A stretch of DNA of 64,000 nt, from assembly GCA_958299035.1 (NCBI GenBank), contig CATQJL010000001.1, positions 78,079,594 to 78,143,593 on the forward strand. The letters are read 5' to 3'. Origin of the DNA: Cylicocyclus nassatus. Taxonomy: Eukaryota > Nematoda > Chromadorea > Rhabditida > Strongylidae. The notes below the pieces were generated by a model. That model made no database searches, was not told where the DNA came from, and saw nothing but the letters and a program-made list of their open reading frames with translations. Within the stretch, counting starts at the first letter, position 1; each line of letters begins with the position of its first letter. Position numbers and translations under genes: made by a program. This document shows, piece by piece, positions 11,345 to 21,516 of this stretch.

Positions 11345-12195
11345 CACTTCCCAAGCTATTCTCCTCCTCAGGTGCGAGAGACATGGTAAAAGCTACACTG
11401 TTACACAAATCTACCCTACCTCAAGTCATATGAACAAATGTCAATCATTTGAACGGGAGTCAGCATAGCATAAGGACACTATCTGCGCAGGGTTCGTTAT
11501 ACCTGTGGAGTAGACGTTTTTTTTATTGATAAAAAAGTATCTGAAAATCTAGGGAATGCTAAGGAGATTGTCCCAAAAATACCTATTATGTGCGAAGAAA
11601 CGCATTTGTAGTCTCTTATCCTTTAGCCAAAGTGTGTTTGGAATTTTTTGCAGCTTAAAAATCCATTTTAAAAGCACTGCCACCCTAATTGAGAGATTTG
11701 CTATTTTGGAGCTGTATGATAGCGGGGCTCCTGACCAAAAATTACTCCGATCTTGTTGCATAAATTGCAACTCGTAGTCAAAATTGCTCCTAAAGATAGA
11801 AGCGTCTAATTTGGCTCCGTGAAGTGTGGGTGGTCCAAAGGTAGTGACTTCGAAAGTGACCTTTAAGATAGGTAAAAAGGTTTACAAGAAGGGGCGGATT
11901 TATAAAAATGCCAGAAAAGCTGATGTTCAATTTTGGACTGGTTATCTTTAGAGACGTCTTGCGCCTTGGCTGCTCGTGCTCTAGAGCGATCTCCCTTTGC
12001 AGCGAGACTCGGCGATTACTCAGCCGCCATCCAAGCACCAAAGTTGCCATGCTCAATTTGCGTGACGCTGTCTTTAAGGATAGATCCTTCTTGCATTTGC
12101 TTATAACTGTGAAGATGCGTACTTTTACATTAGCCATGCTTTTCGAAGTTTAGTTAGGATTATCACTCAGTACTTGAAAGAGTTTGCGTATTCCT
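11345..12195. other. Interval between LINE and PLE1, unassigned
   Basis: Short open frames on both strands overlap each other and carry no motif I recognise. No clear terminal repeats were seen. It could be 5' UTR of the LINE plus unique sequence. Confidence 0.35.
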
Positions 12196-12196
12196 A

Positions 12197-12252
12197 AGGC
12201 TCCCGCCAGAGTCCCAGTGCACCCCACATTTGAGACTGGAGAAGAGCTTGGC
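12197..12252 (+). pseudogene. RTE LINE 5' fragment against the left PLE1 junction
   Basis: About 56 bp encode RVPVHPTFETGEEL on the plus strand, ending exactly where the Penelope terminal sequence GGCATAGTTGC begins. The same RTE segment (NPTVETGEEL) lies mirrored at the right end of PLE1. In complete RTE copies I would expect FLGTCDSRGVGGV to follow GEEL, and that continuation is found at the left end of PLE2. Confidence 0.6.
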
Positions 12253-12735
12253 ATAGTTGCAATCTTCTCGTTAGTTGCTTGAGCGTAGTCCAAGATTGGT
12301 ACAAAACTTTATCGCACAAAATAACAGACTGACGTTTCCGCGAATTCGCCTTCTTCAGAGTCTGAAAAGTAGGAAAACACATGAGTAAACTATCGGATCA
12401 AACACCTCGTCAACTACAAAAAAGGCCGACCCTCTAAAACAAATAACACCTCAACCAAAACCAAGATTAAGCCAGTGCTTAACTAAGCAGATGATAGTCT
12501 GGTGGGCGCAGGCCACTTATGTCAAAAACTGTACTGCCTTTTATTGTTAATTAGTAACCTCGTTCTGACCTGACCTTATTATTCAAAACTCACAAGCTCT
12601 GATATGGTGACAGCTCGTTGGTAATGGATAGGCACTCGTCCTTTCGGTTGTTTTTTGGATTTTGGACGGCTATCCAAACGCTTCGAGCCGAACTTCCTTC
12701 CTTTTTCGTTAAAAAAACTTTCTCTTTGAGACAGA
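12253..12735 (-). repeat. PLE1 inverted terminal copy of the element's 3' end
   Basis: 12253-12545 is the reverse complement of the right terminal repeat at 22050-22345. Beyond it, 12560-12735 is the reverse complement of the 3' end of the endonuclease region: minus-strand SVWIAVQNPKNNRKDECL parallels the plus-strand TLEAFWVAAKIQESTGRT at about 20280-20330. So the left end is an inverted duplicate of the element's own tail, a layout known for Penelope elements. It also supplies the empty site for three TA-flanked MITEs inserted in the 3' tail. Confidence 0.85.
12325..12364 (-). ncRNA. Minimal type I hammerhead ribozyme motif (PLE1 left)
   Basis: Read on the minus strand: stem I strand CAGACT, conserved box CTGAAGA, stem II AGGCGAATTCGCG, box GAAAC, cleavage triplet GTC, and stem I partner AGTCTG. 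Stem I pairs perfectly over 6 bp. Helix III is reduced to self-complementary ACGT, which in known Penelope ribozymes is thought to work as a dimer. All core nucleotides of a hammerhead (CUGANGA, GAAA, NUH) are present. Confidence 0.85.
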
Positions 12736-13001
12736 AGATTGTCTTGGAGAGGCAGACCATCCACCTCCTACGCCGCTGCTTGACAGAATATGTGATGCCA
12801 AATTCTATCTCAAGAAAGCAAATCCACGAAGTATGCGGGCTACCCAAAGAAAGTCAGCGAGTGAGGAAAATCGAGCAACAACTTTTTCGTATCACACTTC
12901 GATCCAAGCAGGATCATATGTATAAGATGTTGTCTAAGTGTTTGTGCAAGGGGCAATGTTTTGTACGATATATGCCTGATCGCCGTTGGAATAGGATCGT
13001 G

Positions 13002-13056
13002 GTGAGTCGAAGCACATCTTGATCTTATCTGATCTAATACTAAGTCTAGATTGCAG
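13002..13056 (+). other. Retained spliceosomal intron in PLE1
   Basis: This is a 55-bp segment with donor GTGAGT and acceptor ATTGCAG, lying between NRIV and KKF codons. PLE2 has the homologous segment at 42869-42930 with GTAAGT and ATTGCAG. Penelope elements are known to keep introns, unusual for retroelements. Confidence 0.75.
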
Positions 13057-13509
13057 AAAAAGTTCAGTAGTTGAGTAAGGGCAAGACCATTCACAAGAGC
13101 CGGCTAGTGCAAACAGTTGCGGTTACGAAAGGCTGCTTCCGCTCTCACTAATGCTCCTAGTCGATCCGGGGTGCCAGTAATTGACAATGCACTCATTTCC
13201 GATAATGCGCTACCATTACTGGACCTCGGTCTAGTTTCGCACCTAATCAACAGGATCTCGGGTATCGCGTAGGATTGCCGGCAGCCTGCAATATGTGCAC
13301 GAAAAGATACGTCAACGAGCCAACGAGCGAGAGAGCGCAAGAGACAGCGAAACATCTGCGGGAAAAACACGACCAGTTATTCCTTTTCCATTTGGTTTAC
13401 AAACCACAGGAGCCTAATCAACCAGCGGACGCGAAGTTTCCAGTGTTTGCTACTGGGTTGTTCTCAATTCTCAGCTGCTTCCTCCAAAAACGCCAAAAAT
13501 AGTAATTCA

Positions 13510-13973
13510 TTTCTGGATATCAGCAAAGACTCCAGAAATGAATAACAAAAATGAATGCCCGTCTATAACCGCTGAGTTTCTGCAGTATATGCCACTGTGT
13601 GAGTTGTAGATAGTGAATAGCGTCTTGATGCGCATTCTACTGTATCGCTCACTTGTCCGTCAACTTTTGTCACGTCCAGTCGTGCGGACATTTCGAATAG
13701 CGGTGGTGCGAGGGTGAGTATATCTGTCTTGAGAATTTTTGCGACACGAAAATGGAATGAAGTCGAAACTGCTGAGTTGGAGGAGATGTCTGGTGGTCTG
13801 GTATTACGGATAATGGCTTGAGTCGTTTTCAGGCCTCTGAGGACGATGAAAGCGTCGAAACTTAGGCCAGTACCAATAAATCTGCCACCATGACAAACCT
13901 GTACGGCACAACAGAGTTGAAGATTATAAGCAATGTCCAGGTTTAAAGAAAGCGGAACATGGAAATTACTGAA
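13510..13973. mobile_element. 464-bp insertion with 9-bp target duplication
   Basis: PLE2 is continuous here (about 43386-43395), whereas PLE1 carries 464 extra bases bounded by AGTAATTCA on both sides (13501-13509 and 13974-13982). No clear terminal inverted repeat is seen, though a short hairpin (TCATTTCTGGA/TCCAGAAATGA) lies at the left edge. A 9-bp duplication fits a Mutator-like element, but the class is uncertain. Confidence 0.7.
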
Positions 13974-14460
13974 AGTAATTCAACACTTTGGCAACGCCGG
14001 GCCTGCGCGAAATTCGCGACCTTTGTGCTGCAAGGGAGATCAAGGTGTCTGTCAGCGACAAAGGAGAAAAGTTGATTTTCTTCTGTGATCTGGACATGAT
14101 AATCACATGACATGGCAAACACCATCTGCAGAATATGACGTATACGAGTTGGTGACAGCAAACGATTTCAGGTTGCTACTGCCGCTTGAACAGGATATGG
14201 TTAGAGTAGCTAAAGCTGAAGCCATTTCTAGGGCTATCGCTTCACGTTTAAAGACAGATCTGCCTATGTGTCCGGTCCTCTACACTCTAATCGAAACACA
14301 TAAAGTGCCTATTGATAGTTTAATGTCCAATAATCCGCAAGACTTTAAAGTGAGGCCTATCATCAGCAGTGTTGGAGGTCCTACGGATAAGATTTCGTGG
14401 TTTCTCAATAGTATTCTCTCTCAGCTGCTAAGGTTTGTCCACACACATCTCTCCAACACC

Positions 14461-15898
14461 GGTGCCCTCAATACATAGAGCCACGTACTCTGGTAACCTT
14501 CACTTTGAGGGCTATGAGGCGACACAACCCTCACCTGAAATAAACCGAAGTTATCCTGGGCGAAGCCCTGGATGTTACCTGACCATATCGGAACGAATGT
14601 TAATGAAGCAAATATAGGGAATAATATCTTTAGGTTATCCCAGCGAAACTGAGAATTTGCGTTTTCATGGCCTTTTTACGTTGAAAAGAGAGTTTATGGA
14701 ATTTTCGCCAGAATTCAGGACAACATTTCTCAATTAACCTCTTATTTGACCAAAATCGTGTTTCAAAAGTTTAGGAAAGTTGTTGGAATTAAATAAAAAC
14801 GAGAGAGTGCGCTTAAATCTTGCGCAGAGATTCGCGCACGAAAACGCTGATCTGTCTCGTTAATGAGTGATTTTCAAAGCTTGGGACCTTGTCAGTTCTC
14901 CTCCCTTCTCATGAAGATCAGAATGATATAATGGTGTAGGGTTTCGTTGAGACCCGCGGAGATTTACGACCAGAGCCAAATGCCCCGTCGGCTCGGTCTG
15001 TCTCCGCTGCTCGCCTGCGTCTCCGCGCGCTGCGCGCTACCTTGCAACCCCAAGCGCGGGGCGCGGGGCATTTGGCTCTGGTACCCGTTTCTTCGCTGTT
15101 TCGAACCCAATTTTAGCAAGCTATATATCATTTTGAAGCTATTGACCTCTGTTACATTTTTTTATTTGATCAAAAAATCCTGAAAAAACTTTATTTTCAA
15201 AAATCTTTTTTTTCTAGTTCAACTCTTTTCACGCGGTTTTTTCGTGCATTTTATAGATCTTGCTTCTCTTCATAATGCAGACAACCACCTAGCCTTTACT
15301 TCTTCGATTATGGTGGATTTTTTCGTAAAGTCGTAAAAAGTGCGTTTTTCTTCATCTTGTTCTGTTTAGTGCTTTCGCAGCGTTTTTTTTCAGCTTGGGC
15401 GATTGCTGCTCAGAACAGTAAGAGCAACAATCCAGACAACGTCCCAAGAGACAGGAAGGTCAATGCGGGGGTAAAAATTCAAGGGACGCATCAAAAATTA
15501 AACTTGGCTTCGACGTTTTTTTCGACTTAGTAAAGAAGAAACTTTGCGTTTTCATGGCTAATTTCCTTCTTGTTTAATGATAGCCATTCCTTCCGAAACA
15601 TGTTTTCTGAAACAATCACAATAAAAAATTAGCTCTTCTTCGCTTTCCCCGTGTTGCGAATTGCTGGTCCTGGAGCAAAAACTTGCACTTTGAAAAGCCG
15701 CAAAATGGAAGATTTCAAAACTCATTGCAGCGTTTTTATCCGGTTTTTAGCAGTTTCTTTTGCATTTTATATCTGTTTTACGTCATTTTCTTTTCTCTGA
15801 CCTTTTTCAAACAACTTTCACTTTTTATGAGGTCAGATGATCAAACAATCAAACAGCCTTTACTTTTTACGCCGTGTCTCTAGACTATCGAAGGTATG
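14461..15898. mobile_element. hAT-like nonautonomous element, 1,438 bp
   Basis: It is flanked by a perfect 8-bp duplication CCAACACC (14453-14460 and 15899-15906). PLE2 has an uninterrupted RT at the same place. The termini are weakly inverted (GCCCTCAATACATAGAGCCA against ACCTTCGATAGTCTAGAGA read in reverse). An 8-bp duplication is typical of hAT. No transposase is recognised inside. A 114-bp GC-rich inverted-repeat element is nested at 14969-15082. Confidence 0.82.
14969..15082. mobile_element. 114-bp GC-rich mini-inverted-repeat element
   Basis: Perfect 19-bp inverted ends ACCAGAGCCAAATGCCCCG enclose a GC-rich core in otherwise AT-rich sequence. No target duplication could be settled. Confidence 0.7.
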
Positions 15899-16604
15899 CC
15901 AACACCAGAATGATTCTTGATCGTCTGGCAGCACCAAGGCAAGACAAGGGTGCATTTTGAAGTTTTTCGATGTGGAATCGCTCTATACCAACGTCTCCAA
16001 CGACGCCGCAATGCAAGCGACCTTCGAACTTCTTGTAGAACACCAATCATCACTCAATCTTTATGGTCTTAGCAACAGAGGCATCTTGTCGATGGTCAAA
16101 GAATATCTCAACTGCTCCATATTTTGTTGGTGTGGAAACTCTTACAGGCAGATTAGAGGATTGGCTATAAACAGAGACTAGCGCCGACCTTGGCAATTGT
16201 TTTCTTGTCTAAGGGTTCCTTCATACTACGCCGCAGGACGCAGCAGCCTCCCGCAGTACACGGCAGCACGCAGCAGCACGCCGCGTCCTGCGGCGTGCGC
16301 TGCTGAAATCGCGGTGAAAATATACGCTCACGGCAGCCCTTTGCCGGTTATAGATGTACGTCTATATTTACTGCACGTTCGTGTTTTCCTTGAGCTTCTT
16401 TCACCGCAAGCAACTTATGATTTCACTGCGACTGCAGCGGCGCACGTCGCAGGACGCGGGGGCTGCTGCATGCTGCCGTGTGCTGCGGCAGGCTGCTGCG
16501 TCCTGCGGCGTAGTATGAAGGAACCCTAAGGTGGAAGCCCCAGTACTGGCGAGCAAGCCTCTGCTTTACTATCGGTACATGGACGACTGCTGTATCGTGT
16601 GTCC
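15899..16604 (+). pseudogene. PLE1 reverse transcriptase core
   Basis: After the hAT-like insert the RT resumes (ANTRMILDRLAAP), then gives the catalytic motif A region FFDVESLYTNVSNDAAM with its Asp intact. LAINRD/RLAPTLAIVFLSK follows, then, after a 314-bp MITE, SKPLLYYRYMDDCCIVCP, whose MDD supplies the other two catalytic Asp residues. The frame is broken by a stop before motif A and by the insertions. It is colinear with PLE2 at 43871-44526. Confidence 0.88.
16213..16526. mobile_element. Harbinger-type MITE with TAA duplication, shared by both PLEs
   Basis: Near-perfect inverted ends GGGTTCCTTCATACTACG, extending about 35 bp, are flanked by TAA on both sides (16210-16212, 16527-16529). 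It splits the RT between VFLSK and EAPVLASKP. The same element sits at the same codon in PLE2 (44172-44447). A 3-bp TWA duplication points to PIF/Harbinger. Confidence 0.92.
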
Positions 16605-18169
16605 TATATACTTTGGAATATTCGAGAATTTTTTCGAATAGAATAATCGAAAATATTCGAAAATTGAAAATATCATATAATCGGATTTCGAATATTTTTA
16701 AAAACAAAAAACGTCGATTATTCGAAAATCGAATGTTTTGGGAAAACAAAAATGTCGAATAATCGAACATCGAGTGTATTCGAAATGAAAAAAAATCTGA
16801 ATATTTGAATATACTAGGTTGGTCCGAAAGTTCTTGCGCATCATTTTCAAAAAATCATAACTTTCTTGCCACTCAATGAATTTCGTTAAAGTTATATCTA
16901 TTCGAAAGAGGAATCCATGCTCTCTACAGATGTTCTTTTGCCATGAATTAATTTGAGAAGCTTCGAGAGTTACAAGCAGGAAATCAGTCAAAATTGGCAT
17001 TTTTCGAGCTGGATCACGAAAAATTCTGGAGGTATTTTTATTTGATAGAAAAGTTTGCACATCACACAATTCTGCACATTACATTAGTACCTTTTTCATG
17101 AACTAAAACGAAGTAGATCGAGAGTTAGAAGCAAATAGAGAGAATTTCTTCACTTTTGCAATTTTTGAGCATGCTCAAAAAAGCTTAAAAACGTCACAGA
17201 AAAGACGGACAAGTTATGAACATAGGTTTTGTGACCATCTCTTTCTAGATGGATGGAAATCGTGCCAATCGAGAGCGATTTTGATTTTCGTGAAAAACAC
17301 AGGCCCGAAAATCCGAAAAAATCACGAAAAACAAAATTGCTCTCGATTGGCACAATTTTTGCTCAACTAGAAAGAGAAGGTCACAAAACCCATGTTCATG
17401 ACTTTTCCGTCTTTTCTTTGACGTTTTTAAGCTTTTTTGAGCATGCTCAAAAATTGCAAAACTGAAGGAATTCTCTTTATTTGCTCATGACTCTCGATCT
17501 TTTTCGTTTCAACACATGTAAAAAGCACCGTTGTAATGACCATTATTTTCTCTATCAAATAAAAATACTTCCAAAATTTTTCGTGATGCAGCTCGAAAAA
17601 TGCCAATTTTGGCTGATTTCCTTCAATTGCTTTAACTCTCGAAGTTTCTCAAAGTAATTCACGGCGAAGATACAGCTGTAAAGAGCATGGATTCCTCTTC
17701 CGAATATATATAACTTAAACGAAATTTATTGAGTGGCAAGGAAGTTATGATTTTTTGGAAATGATGCGCAAAAACTTTCGGATCAACGTAGTATTTGAAA
17801 AAAATCCGAATAAACGAACATTTTGTCAAATATTCAAACTAATTTTGATCGAATTAGCACAATGAAGGACTCCATGCAGTGGGCAACTTGGACAACAAAC
17901 GATGTTTGCTGGCATAGCAGTCAAAATGGTGACGCTGTCATGTAGCACACGAAATTGTCGAATTCGAACAACTTTTGAAAATGAATATTCGAATGTTCGA
18001 ATATTTTCGAAAAACCGAATAATCGAATAAAATTGAAATTGACAAATTTTGAATAAGCGAATATCGAATATATTCAAAATTCTGAAATATTCGAATAATC
18101 GATTTCGAATAGAATTTACTCGAATACTCTATTCGAATACTCGACTATTTATTCGATTCGGTCCAAATA
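16605..18169. mobile_element. AT-rich TTCGAA foldback element, shared by both PLEs
   Basis: It interrupts the RT directly after the YRYMDDCCIVCP motif. The repeated bases GTGTCC occur on both sides (16599-16604, 18170-18175), and RT coding resumes with CPTQAEPDF. The outer edges read TATACTTTGGAA inward. The body is dominated by TTCGAA/ATTCGAAT tracts plus a conserved non-repetitive block at about 17850-17940. A copy lies at the same RT codon in PLE2 (44527-46415). The superfamily is unknown; a 6- to 8-bp duplication would fit hAT. Confidence 0.78.
16814..17791. mobile_element. mariner-type foldback MITE, 978 bp
   Basis: Long inverted arms begin CTAGGTTGGTCCGAAAGTT and, from the right, CTACGTTGATCCGAAAGTT, and are similar for hundreds of bases. 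The element is flanked by TA. PLE2 has the empty site (GAATATATTTGAG at about 46149). It is nested in the AT-rich foldback element. There is no transposase frame. Confidence 0.9.
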
Positions 18170-18352
18170 GTGTCCCACCCAGGCCGAGCCTGATTTTTGC
18201 TTTATTATCATGAATGCCCAGGAAACTAACATCAAGATGACGAGATTCAAACGGAAGATGGATGGCTGCTGTTCCTCAACGTACAGTTATGTTTATCGGA
18301 CAGAGATTTCAAGACCAGATGGTGAAGAAAGCCGAGCAGCAAAAACATCTTA
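18170..18352 (+). pseudogene. PLE1 RT thumb/connector segment
   Basis: The RT frame resumes as CPTQAEPDFCFIIMNAQETN and IKMTRFKRKMDGC, then shifts frame to a stretch parallel to PLE sequence (FLNVQLCLSDRDFKTRWYRK-like) and SSKNIL, where a TTA-flanked MITE interrupts. PLE2 is colinear at 46416-46595. Confidence 0.8.
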
Positions 18353-18808
18353 CAAAGAAGGTCCATTTGGTCGAAGTGGACTTTTCACATAAAATTAATA
18401 CGACTATAAAGAGCATAGAAACCTGATTCCAATTCTGTCTTCGTTATCTGCCGAGCGCCTGTGGACGTCGAGTTATGAGCGTTTTGTGAGCTGGAAACTG
18501 AAAGCGTAATTGGCACGAAATTCGTCGGAATTGCTCAAATGGTCCAGTCCTGATTATCAGAGCACTCCATTTGAACAACACCTTCTGTCTAAAACACTCA
18601 TACTTAACACTGCTCTTTCTAGGCACTAAAAAGGCACTGAAAATTGGATTTTACCTAGAATATGCGTTTATTTTTGGCACCAAGAATATTCATAACTTGG
18701 CATGCAGAGGCGCTCAACAGATAATGAAATTTGAAATTACCGTTTGATGCTCTTCAGTGGTATATGAATCATTTGGAAAGGCCACTTCAACTATCCGGAC
18801 CTCCCTTG
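18353..18808. mobile_element. Harbinger-type MITE of about 460 bp, shared by both PLEs
   Basis: The ends are inverted copies: CAAAGAAGGTCCATTTGGTC on the left and, read in reverse, CAAGGGAGGTCCGGATAGTT on the right. They are flanked by TTA (18350-18352, 18809-18811). Excising it restores the PLE reading SSKNILVHYSLAHPSRIKA. The same insertion is at the same codon in PLE2 (46596-49040), and a third family member is at 28621-29451. Confidence 0.9.
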
Positions 18809-20375
18809 TTAGTACACTATTCTTTAGCACATCCCTCACGAATAAAGGCATCAATCGTAGAAAACATGTTTAAAACGGCTGCGGGGGTCTCTTCTGATAG
18901 GGACGAGAAGATGCGTTCGCTGGAGCTCGCAGAATCAATTTCCAGATCCAATGGATACAGCACGAAAACTCATCACCCTTACAGATACCGAGTCCATCGT
19001 ACACCGCCTAGATTGGAAGATTGATCAGATTTCATTCTGTCTACCTACATCTCAGAAGAGTTTAGTAGGGCGTTTGCAGATTACTTCATCAAGCAGATCT
19101 CGGGTATCCATATGGTGAGGATCGTCGACATTCCGCCCGCAAACTTTAAACAGCAGCTAGTACGAAACCGGGATTACGATCGTTTCTGTACAACTCTTAA
19201 TTGTGTGTTTGTCCTTTCAGCAAGGAAGGAGACTGTATGGTTTCAGATGTTGTCTACCTTATCACGTGCACATCATGTAGATACACGTTACTGACGAGAC
19301 GGCCCCCCCCCCTTATGCACACGCATCAAAGAACACTTAGTTGGTCTCAGCAAGGGCAACGTAGCTACTCCGTTAAGCATGCATCGCAGGCTCAGCCATG
19401 ACGACGCGGAGGTGGGAGTGCAGCTTCGAATCCTCGAGCGTAAATCCGAAATCTTAGGGAGCTTCCAGACCGCGCCGATTGCCGCTTGTGCAGCCGTTGG
19501 CCGCTTTTGCGCCAGTTACCGTTATTGCAGCCGAAGCGCGGTAGGTCAAGCCATTGTCTCCCTTGCGGCGAGAAAATTCATCAATCAATGTATTTTTATC
19601 TGTTTTTTTATTTTTCTCTTATAGGCTGGTTTCGAGGTGCAATTTTTTGTATAATGGCTGCTTCAAGACTCGAAAAATCGCCATTGAGGACAGATGCGCT
19701 AAGTATTGCCCTACATTCAGCTAAAGTATACAAAGAATTCATCGCGTTTTTTTCCACTTTATCTAGCCAAGTTTTATGCTTTTGTGAATGTTGCGGTGTA
19801 AAAAAGCTGGATGCGAACTGAAAAGCATTTGTGCAAATCCATGACCATGCAAAGACTTAAGCATGGGAAAACCGCACATCACTCACAACAGATATGGAAC
19901 TTGAGCATAAACACGTTACCTATTCGTAGTGCCTCTCTTCTTCCTTTTTCGTTTTTATTTTACCTTAAGAAAACTTTGGTTGACTGCAGGCAATACCCAG
20001 TACCTGTCCTCAGCGGCGGTGTTTCAAGTCTTGGAGCAACATTTATGTAAATACTTGCATCTTGAAACCAACCTATAACAGACAAATATTATAGAAAAAA
20101 CAGATTAAAAAACACAGAAATATACATTGATCGATGAGTTTTCTCGCCGCAAGCGCGCCAGGGAAACAATGGCTTAACCTGCCGCGCTTTGGCTGCAACA
20201 GCGGCAACCGGTGCGAAAGCGGCTAACGGCTGCAAAAGCGGCAGTTGGCGCGTTCTGGAAGCTCCCTTAGCGCGCAAGACACTTGAAGCGTTTTGGGTAG
20301 CCGCCAAAATCCAAGAATCGACCGGAAGGACGAGTGCCTAGCCGTTATTAACGAGCTGTCATCATATTAAAGCCT
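18809..20375 (+). pseudogene. PLE1 GIY-YIG endonuclease region, interrupted
   Basis: Coding pieces read VHYSLAHPSRIKASIVENMF, AAGVSSDRDEKMRSLELA, and the GIY-YIG-like core VVYLITCTSCRYT...TRRPP with RIKEHLVGLSKGN and HRRLSHDDAEVGVQL. An 810-bp MITE then splits KSEIL from ARKTLEAFWVAAKIQE. The endonuclease would nick target DNA to prime reverse transcription. The expected YIG triad appears degraded (YT at the position), and there are frame shifts, so it is inactive. Confidence 0.8.
19457..20266. mobile_element. Harbinger-type MITE of 810 bp in the endonuclease
   Basis: Inverted ends GGGAGCTTCCAGA, continuing as GCCGCTT/GCAGCCGTT-rich arms of roughly 200 bp, are flanked by TTA (19454-19456, 20267-20269). 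Removing it rejoins KSEIL and ARKTLEAFW in frame. PLE2 is truncated before this point, so its age relative to the duplication is unknown. Confidence 0.9.
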
Positions 20376-20419
20376 CTGTGGCTTTTGAATAATGGGGTCA
20401 GGTCAGAACCAGGCTACTA

Positions 20420-21507
20420 TTAGGTTGGCTCGAAAATTCTGGGACGTTTTCGAACTACCCTATTTTCCGGTGTATAAGCCGCACCCTTTTTGCTCTAAAC
20501 GCGAGCAGACCCAGGCGCGCCGCCGCGCATATGTCTCGCGAAGCGGTCGCTTTATCGCATACTGCTGTCACTTAACGCGCTCCATGATGACAGTCAGTCT
20601 TTTGGCGTGTTCGCTTTTAGAGTGAAAAGGGTGCGGCTTAACCTGAAAATAGGGTAGATCTCCTATTCCTCGACACCTAATGCATGTACATCCGAAAAAG
20701 GTACCATTTGATAGAGCAAAGCAAGCTCTACAAGGTGGTATGCAAAAGTTGCACCAGTTTCGACCCACCGTAAGTTTGCACCCAAAATCTGAGTTGTACT
20801 GAAATTCAAAAAGTCGCGAAAAATTCATACTTTTTCAAACAAATCCTACGGATCCAATTCGCTCACCAAAATTGCACACTACATCAGACACTCATATGTA
20901 CCATTCTTGAATTTCTTCCTCATTTAGAAATCGGAAAAACGAAAATTTTTAAGTTCTTACAAAAACGAAGCTGTGCTGTTTCCACCCACGGAATTGTAGT
21001 ATAAGCCCTTAGAAGTACATATTGATTTTAGCATGGAACACCCGAGCGAGGAGAGCTTAAATCGGTAATTTTCGGGAACTAGGGCCTGTAGAAAGCTGAA
21101 CGGTTATACTTCTAGGGGCCTATACTACTCAATTACGTGGGTGGAAACAGCACAGCTTCGTTTTTTGTAAGAACTTGAAAAATTTTCGTTTTCTCGATTT
21201 CTAAATGAGGAAGAAATTCAGGAATGGTATATGAGTGTCTGATGTAGTGTGCAATTTTTGTGAGCGAATTAAAGATCCGTAGGATTTGTTTGAACAAAGG
21301 TATGAATTTTTCGCGACTTTTTGAATTTCAGTACAACTCAGATTTTGGGTGCAAACTTATGGTGGGTCGAAGCTGGTGCGAACTTTTGCATACCACCTTG
21401 TAGAGCTTGCTTTGCTCTATCTAATGATACCTTTAACCGATGTATATGCGTTAGTTTCGAGAAATAGCAGATCTAGTTCGAAAATGTCCCAGTTCGAGCC
21501 AACTCAA
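20420..21507. mobile_element. mariner-type foldback MITE with a nested element
   Basis: The arms TTAGGTTGGCTCGAAAATTC and, read from the right, TTGAGTTGGCTCGAACTGGG are flanked by TA. Long arms (for example AAAACGAAGCTGTGCTGTTT) mirror around about 21050. It lies in the 3' tail of PLE1, just before the terminal repeat. Confidence 0.9.
20458..20654. mobile_element. 197-bp TA-flanked MITE
   Basis: Ends CCCTATTTTCCGGTGTATAA and, in reverse, CCCTATTTTCAGGTTAAGCC are flanked by TA. It sits inside the left arm of the mariner MITE, whose right arm shows the empty site (CGAACTAGATCT). Confidence 0.88.
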
Positions 21508-21516
21508 TAGTCAATA

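Larger units (their letters stand above)
12735..14460 (+). pseudogene. PLE1 reverse transcriptase, N-terminal part
   Basis: The frame around 12740-13001 reads LERQTIHLLRRCLTEYVM and KIEQQLFRITLRSKQDHMYK, the helical region upstream of the RT fingers in this family. A short intron follows (13002-13056). After several stops and a 464-bp insertion, the RT resumes at 14107 with LCPVLYTLIETHKVP-like sequence and KVRPIISSVGGPTDKISWFL, RT motifs before the first catalytic Asp. It ends at HTHLSN where a hAT-like element is inserted. The parallel region of PLE2 (42590-43870) is colinear. The protein would have reverse transcribed the element RNA; here the frame is broken in many places. Confidence 0.85.

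Noticed and set aside
12618..12735. Plus-strand open frame before the PLE1 RT
   Set aside because: This part is the antisense of the inverted endonuclease tail; only the sequence after about 12735 reads as RT leader.
13829..13865. Second hammerhead-like string (CTGAGGA ... GAAAC)
   Set aside because: The boxes are present, but stem II and the cleavage triplet/stem I geometry cannot be formed. It also lies inside a 464-bp insertion rather than the terminal repeat.
16197..16529. 110-codon open frame with Ala/Cys-rich sequence
   Set aside because: It is read-through of a GC-rich MITE and its inverted ends.
16640..18160. ATTCGAA tract as satellite or telomere-like DNA
   Set aside because: It has discrete borders with a GTGTCC duplication and a second copy at the same RT codon, so it is an inserted element.
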